DNA of 64,000 nt from Owenia fusiformis. Taxonomy: Eukaryota > Annelida > Polychaeta > Sabellida > Oweniidae. This document shows, in pieces, positions 59,901-64,000 of the stretch (positions are counted from its first letter, which is position 1; every line of letters starts with the position of its first letter). The translations under genes and the position numbers were made by a program. Below the pieces are notes generated by a model. That model was not told the DNA's origin. It ran no database searches and saw only the letters and a program-made list of their open reading frames with translations. Location of the stretch: contig CAIIXF020000005.1 of assembly GCA_903813345.2 (NCBI GenBank), positions 8,065,375 through 8,129,374 of the forward strand. The letters are read 5' to 3'.

Positions 59901-60816
59901 ACATTCCTCAGCCTAATTGAGAAGATTCCTTGTATGTGTTTTGAGTTAAAGCTACTGCAACCTAAACAGGTTGATTTTATGTTGAAACTTTTGATAAATC
60001 ACCTATGGAGATAAATGGGAGATGATGTTACCTGCATGTTATGTGCTCTAATCATACCTTATCTCACTATAAAATTACAAAATCCTCTTTATGTCATAAC
60101 AAAAGCAATACTTCTCCAGAATATATGAGTAAAATCAGCAAAACCAAAATTGTTTCTATGAATTAAAAGTTCAATTGCTTATTTTGGTATGGGGGTAGTA
60201 GTAGCTTAGCTTTTATTAATAATTTCATTTCAGATTGACCCACTCTCTCCTCCCGAAGACAGTGAATCAATGATTTTCATCAAATTAACAAAAATAACTT
60301 GATGGATGTTTTCTCCATTTATCATCTTTTTCAGAACTCAAAATGTGCTTCATTACTCTTGAGACATTCTCCCCTATAAAGGTTAGTGCAGGTTATAAGT
60401 GATTGGGAGTCAGATGTCAGTTTATCTATAAGGCAGCTCTGTTACAAATTAAACGAATTGTTAAATTATTTTTTGGCTTGTATGCAGGAGTAATGTGCCA
60501 CAGCAGGTAGTATTTTTACAGTTATCACTACAGTGCCATCTTTAAACAATAAATCATTTCAAAACATCCATCTAGTCATAATATCTCAAAATAAAATAAA
60601 ATGCCATGGAAATGTACAAGAACTGCTTACCTTTGATTTATGCTTGGATTTAGTTGGTTCTGGCGTAAACAGAATCAGACTGTCATTAATGTTCTCTTTA
60701 TTCAATGGTTTGAGAATAGATCGCTCGCCTAATATGGGAGATTTCGCAAGTTTCGGCACTTTGAAATTAGGTACAGAATTTTCATCAGAAAACGAGGTGA
60801 GATTGTCAAGATTCAT
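29882..60816 (-). CDS. TACC: TACC family centrosome/spindle coiled-coil protein
   Basis: Reference transcript of 17 coding exons: 60631-60816, 54563-54834, 49861-51108, 45521-45587, 44932-45247, 42270-42325, 38393-38465, 35652-35709, 35099-35246, 34331-34846, 32877-32960, 32485-32663, 32143-32254, 31678-31770, 31403-31509, 31025-31145 and 29882-29947. Every intron is GT-AG, every phase joins, and the sum is 3702 nt, 1233 residues. Family marks in order: KVTFQTP near the N-terminus as in TACC3, SDP-type NSPP/DPF repeats, the RQSLYVKFDPL motif, and the C-terminal coiled-coil TACC domain ending ICDELINKVGDS. TACC proteins recruit XMAP215/ch-TOG to centrosomes and spindle microtubules and are Aurora A targets. 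Four alternative 5' exons fit in phase and are listed separately. A single gene is expected in invertebrates. Confidence 0.93.
30149..30716. repeat. inverted-repeat element with nested hairpin in TACC intron
   Basis: GTGGTATCGATATGGAGAAC (30149) is inverted against GTTCTCCATATCGGTACCAC (ends about 30716), and TTTCTCTTAAAC is inverted just inside. Nested within, 30318-30371 and 30394-30449 form a second hairpin (GGTCTCTCAATATTGTA against AATATCGAGAGGTC). Two MITEs, one inserted in the other, would explain it. Confidence 0.65.
33619..33733. repeat. 115-bp MITE in TACC intron
   Basis: GCCTGAGTCACATTT at the left and AAATGTGACTGAGGC at the right are inverted copies with one mismatch. A GGCAGCCGTAG word on the left faces ACGGTTACCGTAG on the right. 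No coding content. Confidence 0.65.
34331..35709 (-). CDS. TACC: TACC exons 8-10, acidic linker
   Basis: Three exons: 35652-35709, 35099-35246 and 34331-34846. They encode a Pro-rich stretch (GPTGIPPAVQRAV), a basic KKHPASRILGKH segment with SPPPQDQ, then 172 acidic residues (DDVDEDHEDNDHPLDYIDD near the end). Phase is 1 in, 0 out. They lie between the RQSLYVKFDPL motif and the coiled coil, where vertebrate TACCs are also acidic and poorly conserved. The exon at 35652 is the acceptor for the downstream alternative first exon at 36056-37241. Confidence 0.88.
36056..37241 (-). CDS. TACC: alternative 5' exon of TACC, aromatic start, acidic body
   Basis: 395 codons plus one base, from ATG 37241 to a GTAAGTGC donor ending at 36056. 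The start has an aromatic, hydrophobic opening (MTGYLYGWTNKVMRLFSW) followed at once by Glu/Asp/Ser-rich sequence (DDDKDETSNDEETYSSD), a layout like the N-terminus of long vertebrate TACC1. The donor leaves phase 1, which fits the exon at 35652-35709 and yields an 889-residue protein with the intact TACC domain. The body has no fold I recognise. No acceptor is needed if this is a first exon; the frame is open 45 nt upstream but lacks another ATG. It could instead be a separate gene ending here, but the matching phase speaks for TACC. Confidence 0.75.
38393..42325 (-). CDS. TACC: TACC exons 6-7 with a likely 18-bp microexon
   Basis: Exon 42270-42325 encodes FNNTQAWDMLENQGTSKE and exon 38393-38465 encodes FQESALARQSLYVKFDPLV. 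Together with the end of the preceding exon (KPATE) they reproduce the TACC3 core signature of an aromatic, Trp-Asp and RQSLY-KFDPL segment. Between them, 39863-39880 is 18 bp encoding DGEGST with AG before and GTATGT after; it keeps phase 0 on both sides, so it can be included or skipped. The long intervening introns hold a hAT-like MITE at 40229 and otherwise no gene. Confidence 0.85.
40229..40532. mobile_element. hAT-like MITE, copy 2, with 8-bp target duplication
   Basis: 304 bp with long inverted ends: CAAGGAGGATTGGCTCCCAG at the left and CTGGGAGCCAATCCTCCTTG at the right. A perfect 8-bp duplication GAAATGCC flanks it (40221-40228 and 40533-40540), the hAT length. It is a second copy of the element at 27545-27789. 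Short open frames inside are chance. Confidence 0.92.
44932..45587 (-). CDS. TACC: TACC exons 4-5
   Basis: Exon 45521-45587 is Lys/Pro-rich (KKGASVKKPIKKFKPPP), recalling the basic segment of TACC2. Exon 44932-45247 encodes 105 residues that are Pro/Thr/Ser-rich with IFAPPPKNTQSSPEEPPTP and end EFDNEEFKPATE. Exon 45521 accepts phase 2 from two different upstream exons, 49861-51108 and the alternative first exon 47345-48132. Confidence 0.9.
47345..48132 (-). CDS. TACC: alternative first exon of TACC, N-myristoylation type
   Basis: 262 codons plus two bases from ATG 48132 in an ideal context (CACCATGG). It opens MGNEQGKASSSDKNG, with Gly2, a small residue at 6 and Lys7, the N-myristoylation pattern; vertebrate long TACC2 also starts MGNE. 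A basic patch follows (MRFKKLSRKDSTKKAK), which could back up membrane contact as in MARCKS-like proteins. The rest is Lys/Ala/Pro/Glu-rich and disordered, with repeated KPxxxK and AKVE words. The donor at 47345 leaves phase 2 and joins the exon at 45521, giving a 927-residue protein without the SDP exon. The modification is inferred from sequence only. Confidence 0.82.
49304..49523. repeat. 110-bp tandem duplication in TACC intron
   Basis: Two adjacent copies, 49304-49413 and 49414-49523, each starting GGCCTCTTATATTTTGCTG. I see only two or three base differences, so the duplication is recent. Confidence 0.95.
49861..51108 (-). CDS. TACC: TACC SDP-repeat exon
   Basis: 415 codons with split codons at both ends. 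The first half is Pro/Glu/Ser-rich with PEEP and EPI repeats. The second half has GAYNFNFDDFDENSDPF followed by repeated blocks DIDPFQSKKSLANSPPSADPF and SSKALANSPP. These correspond to the SDP (Ser-Asp-Pro) repeats of vertebrate TACC1/TACC2, known for binding GAS41-type chromatin proteins. A 51-residue block is duplicated in tandem (153 bp; about 50112-50264 and 50265-50417). The end is Lys-rich (KKEEALKQEEKKAPVKKTPK). It accepts phase 2 from 54563-54834 or from the tiny exon at 51933-51937. Confidence 0.92.
51933..51937 (-). CDS. TACC: candidate tiny alternative first coding exon of TACC
   Basis: ATGGA directly before a GTGAGTAT donor. It leaves phase 2, exactly what the exon at 49861-51108 needs, so the protein would begin ME followed by EESEEDECFG (1082 residues). 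This rests on one ATG and one donor, hence the low confidence. Confidence 0.35.
53240..53802. mobile_element. 563-bp MITE in TACC intron
   Basis: The first 58 bp (CACCCTATGCTTAGTGAGCG onward) are inverted at 53741-53802 (ending CGCTCACTAAGCATAGGGTG). A direct repeat AATAG flanks both sides (53235-53239 and 53803-53807). The centre has a chance open frame of about 60 codons and no transposase motif. Confidence 0.85.
54563..54834 (-). CDS. TACC: TACC exon 2 (VTFQTP exon)
   Basis: 90 codons plus two bases. It starts VTFQTPSSQRPKPIKPTPES; joined to the preceding exon it gives KVTFQTP, a signature near the N-terminus of vertebrate TACC3. It continues with PHQP repeats and a conserved-looking end (YLQIAGDILSDLISQIPIR). 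It accepts phase 0 from either 60631-60816 or the repeat exon 54985-59373. Confidence 0.88.
54985..59373 (-). CDS. TACC: giant octapeptide-repeat exon of TACC
   Basis: One uninterrupted exon of 1463 codons from ATG 59373 (AGAAATGG) to a GTAAGTTG donor at 54985, phase 0, feeding VTFQTP. A second in-frame ATG at 59391 has a poorer context. The start MGAEESKQ fits N-myristoylation (Gly2, Ser6, Lys7). From about residue 95 to 1440 the protein is a tandem array of roughly 165 octapeptides, consensus ATESQETV or VTESKDIE, drawn almost only from A, T, E, S, Q, K, D, V and I. It is acidic, with no predicted membrane or hydrophobic core. The frame has no stop, which a drifting 24-bp minisatellite would not keep by chance. 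The product with all downstream exons would be 2634 residues. The function of the repeat is unknown; a spacer or Ser/Thr phosphorylation scaffold is conceivable. Confidence 0.85.
55090..59060 (-). repeat. coding 24-bp minisatellite, ~165 units
   Basis: The plus strand reads as GACTCAGTGGCTACAGTTTC-like 24-mers repeated for 4 kb. Units differ mainly at the codons for positions 4-6 of the octapeptide. A higher-order period is visible: the segment around 57553 recurs around 58201, 648 bp (27 units) apart, with matching variant order. Substitutions outnumber indels, and indels keep multiples of 24 or 3. Confidence 0.95.
60631..60816 (-). CDS. TACC: TACC first coding exon
   Basis: 62 codons, ATG at 60816-60814, ending SKHKSK before a GTAAGCAG donor in phase 0. 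The residues (LTSFSDENSVPNF, LGERSILKPLNKENIND, LFTPEPTK) resemble the N-terminus of TACC3, where an RSVL/KEN-type stretch precedes the VTFQTP motif. A CAG one base before the ATG with a pyrimidine-rich TTTATTTC in front suggests that the exon is preceded by a noncoding exon further right. Confidence 0.85.
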
Positions 60817-60875
60817 TCTGGAAATAAAGAAGATCATGTATACAATACTTCTCTTTATATTTTAGTATAATTTAA

Positions 60876-61034
60876 GGAATAAATAATGATAGGCCATTCA
60901 ATATGGTGAAATTCAGCACGAGTTGGACAGAATGTTGTACAAAGCACGAGCCGAAGGTGAGTGCATTTGTACTAACATTCTGTCCAACGAGTGCTGAATT
61001 TCACCATATTGAATGGCCTGTCATTATTTATTCC
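60876..61034. repeat. near-perfect hairpin upstream of TACC
   Basis: Arms of about 68 bp (60876-60943 and 60964-61034) differ at only a few bases; the loop is about 20 bp. The right flank reads GATTCAAACAT (61036) and its complement ATGTTTGAATC recurs at about 61412-61422, so the hairpin may be one part of a ~550-bp inverted-repeat element. Confidence 0.85.
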
Positions 61035-61425
61035 GATTCAAACATAAAAATTAGTAAAAGCCGTGTCTGTGGAACGGGCATGAAGGAAGAATACGCATGC
61101 TGTCAAGATTCTGAAGTCGGCCGGAAAATTTTTAGAATTTGTTTGGGCTGTTCTATTTTACTCCCCGTTTTAGATTTTATACGGTGTATGCAAACATGGG
61201 GTGTTGATAAAATAAAGTAGGGAGTAAAAAAGAACAACTATCCCCGGACAGAGCCCCAGATGTGCAGCTGCAGAGATGTGACGTCACTCAAAACAATGCA
61301 AATTGCAGATTGAATAGAGCATGGTCGTGCATCTATGGAGAATTAGAGAACGTTCTATATTGGCTATGCTGCATTCTGATTGGTTGAGAAATTCGAATAG
61401 AGCACGGTCATGTTTGAATCAAAAT

Positions 61426-62477
61426 TTCAGAATAGCTATGAGCAGTGAACTACCACTGGCTTGCTTATACATGTACATCTAGTTGGATAAATAGAGGGCT
61501 TAGTTTTGGTAAGGGGAAACATTCATATTTGTTTTTCTTTAAATTTGTTGCTTCCTAAATTGGTCACGTGATTGAAAATGCTAGAAATCGTGAGACAAGC
61601 GCAAGCAGCGATACTTTAATTTCTCTTCAAAGGCATATCAATTGAAACTGTTGAAATGCTCAAAAGATGCAAGTACTGAAACAGGAATAAATGCTGCAAG
61701 CATTGAAATGATTGAACTGATTGAAATGGTTGAAACTGCAATAAAGTAAATAGTATACAGGGCTTAGGTTTCATAATATAATTAAACTGGAAATTTTCCA
61801 CTTTTGAAATATAATTAGCCGCAGCTCATTTAGCCATTATACCCTCCAAAGACAAGAATGTACATGAGGGATTGGCACAAGATAAAACACCCCTGGATTT
61901 GTAAAACATACAGTCCACAAAGCCCTAGAGCAATTACTCAGATGCGAGTAGGTAGTTTCCACTTTTGCTACCAGGTGGCTGATTCGGGGGAAATAACATG
62001 GCAGGGTATTACAAAATTCCCATAAACTTGAATAATCATCAGTTTTAGTGGTTCACTTTTCATATTACCCTTATGTATCTGATAGTTATACAAATTAAAA
62101 TATATCCAGTAAAAGAACATATTACCTGCTCAACACAAGAACAGATATTTAACTTTTTGTGATTTTACAACACTGGGTCTATGGGGAATCTCCCCGACCT
62201 AGAAGTCACATTTTTAAAGAAAATTGAATTTGAAAATTGAAAACTCTTCAAAACCACATTTCTAGATGTAATTTTACATGTAGATTCCAAATATGACATC
62301 AGTTGGCTGAATTTTGAATTTTAATGAAATCAATCAAGATTATTTCTACTCGCATCTGGTGTATTGGTACACCAATCCAGACACATGCGTAGTTGAATAA
62401 TGTCTACTCAAGGAATGGGGTAACTTTGACACATACTTGTTGGACAAAAATCTGTCTGAGATCTCCATCCACGTGAG
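61426..62477. other. upstream flank or 5' intron of TACC, no gene seen
   Basis: No ORF above about 60 codons and no recognised domain. A noncoding first exon and promoter of the longest TACC transcript could lie here or beyond the window, but no signal fixes it. Confidence 0.4.
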
Positions 62478-63044
62478 TAGTGGTGTAACCAGTGACTCGA
62501 GTAATCGACTAGAACTCGAATGAGCCTAGTAAATTGATCAATCGATTGAAAATTTGAAAAATGTGATCCTGAAAACTTCTGAGAAAAATCTTGATTTACC
62601 CTCCAAACTCAAGATTTAAGCAAGGATTGTTGCTGCCTTTACGTTTTTTCTAATAAATTACATACTTCTGACTAGATTCTGCAGATTGTTTTGTTGATTT
62701 AATGGTCAATTGATGAGAAGTATGAGAATCGTATCATTGCTTTTTATGTTTGCTTTATATCCGGTTTATCGCATGCGCATATGTATTTTGACGGAAGTGG
62801 GAATTTCAAAGTCGAAAAAAATCCATAAAATACTTATATCATTGCTAATATACGGTAAATGTGAGTCTAAAACATCCAAAATGGAACTCATTAAACCAAA
62901 AGTCGATGTAAGTAGTGTCAAATGCCTTGATTTTCCAGGTTCTAATTTTCTCAATTTTTAAAAAAAATAATCGCCAAAATCATCTACTCAATTGTCAAAT
63001 TTATCATTCTCGAGTAGAGATTTTGGTGGCGAGTCCCACCACTA
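62478..63044. mobile_element. 567-bp hAT-like MITE
   Basis: TAGTGGTG at the left end and CACCACTA at the right, with inner ACTCGAGTA words also inverted. A perfect 8-bp target duplication CACGTGAG flanks it (62470-62477 and 63045-63052). An 83-codon open frame inside shows no transposase motif. Confidence 0.88.
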
Positions 63045-63226
63045 CACGTGAGAAGAAAAACATGGCTTCCTAGATCTAAAATTAGAGTCCATTTCACTGC
63101 TTCAGTTCGTCAGTAGAACGGCAAAAATAAAAAATTGGGAGACCATTGTGCAATTATATATGGAAAAGTATATTCATAATGTACATGAATGACATTTGTA
63201 TATCTTGGATTGCTTCTAGTTTGGCT

Positions 63227-63852
63227 TAGGGGAAGTGGTCCTAATTATCGCAGGGTCCTAATTATCGCACGATTGTCCTAAATAGCTAAAATATGCACCC
63301 ACCATCTTTTAAACCAGTGTTACGAAAAACAGTTCAACACCATTACTCCCAATCTTCATGATTTATTCATATATTTAGAAATATCTCTTCATTTTTTAAG
63401 AATTGTTAACTTCCGCCATTGTCATAAATGCTTTTGCGCAAGAAGTGAAATTCGTCTGACAAATTTTGACCCCCTCCAAATAAAGACAGAAAAGTAAGTG
63501 TATAATGTATATTTTGTTGATATTTTACACTAAAACTGATAGAAAAATGATTACAGCATATGTATGTATCTGTTATAAACGGAGAAATGTATACAGTATC
63601 GTGAAATGACATCTGAAACATAACTGTGCGATAATTAGGACGACTGTGCGATAATTAGGACCATCGCACATGCGAGTCTAAGGGGTCTTAAAGTGTTAGC
63701 GTTCGGAGATTGAGAAATGTCAAACACTACTTAGATTTTAGAGGAAAGGTTGATCTTTCGTCTCATATTGTCAAAGTAAGTTGAAGTTATCATATTTGAA
63801 ATCGTCAGTAGTTTCCCTGAGTACCCGTGCGATGATAGGACGACTTCCCCTA
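63227..63852. mobile_element. 626-bp MITE with TAGGGGAAGT ends
   Basis: TAGGGGAAGTGGTCC at the left faces GGACGACTTCCCCTA at the right. Sub-terminal GTCCTAATTATCGCA words occur twice at the left and, inverted, twice at about 63627-63663 plus a degenerate copy near 63828. Noncoding. Confidence 0.85.
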
Positions 63853-64000
63853 TAAAGTGTGTGGCCTCATATATTTGGATGTTTCTCTGCCATGTTATTT
63901 CCAATAAGATTAACATGGCTGAAATTCTTCAAATTACAAGACGGCACAGGCTTATTGCACAAAAAACTAAAAAATCTGAAATATACAAATGTCATTCATG

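Noticed and set aside
1-64000. tRNA genes, rRNA, CRISPR array or bacterial-type operons
   Set aside because: None seen. The tRNA-like match is only the primer-binding site of the retrotransposon, and the gene structures are plainly eukaryotic.

Overview
The window is genomic DNA from a non-vertebrate animal. It is AT-rich, has long introns, contains many short inverted-repeat transposons, and carries three intron-rich genes whose products can be recognised by eye. A single TACC gene combines traits that vertebrates spread over TACC1, TACC2 and TACC3, which argues for an invertebrate. Frequent CATGTACATG and AGGCCTA words would suit a marine deuterostome or lophotrochozoan, but I cannot name the species.

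Layout. 1-4155: intergenic, with a ~134-bp tandem repeat family and a GGAC microsatellite. 4156-7431 (minus): UBL4A, the Get5-like subunit of the tail-anchored-protein targeting machinery, four coding exons. 7432-9800: likely divergent promoter region plus small transposons. 9801-21794 (plus): a complete, very young Ty3/gypsy LTR retrotransposon with 1001-bp LTRs, tRNA-Ser primer site, gag, pol and an unusual third ORF encoding a C2H2-like zinc-finger protein. 21821-24739 (plus): NFYB, the histone-fold CCAAT-binding subunit, six coding exons; the retrotransposon ends only 22 bp before its first visible splice acceptor. 24740-29881: the gap between two converging genes, with a degenerate mariner and MITEs. 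29882-60816 (minus): one large TACC gene (centrosome and spindle coiled-coil protein). 60876-63852: more hairpin elements upstream of TACC.

I rebuilt the TACC gene exon by exon using splice sites and reading phase. Seventeen exons form a 1233-residue reference product. Four further possible 5' exons (a giant octapeptide-repeat exon, a 5-nt coding exon, an N-myristoylation-type exon and an aromatic/acidic exon) all join the downstream exons in correct phase. The predicted products are 2634, 1082, 927 and 889 residues, all sharing the C-terminal TACC coiled coil. A phase-neutral 18-bp microexon is also likely.

The three cellular genes have unrelated jobs: membrane-protein insertion, transcription and the mitotic spindle. 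They are not an operon-like set. The most novel items are the 4-kb coding minisatellite and alternative N-termini of TACC, and the third ORF and duplicated spacer of the retrotransposon.
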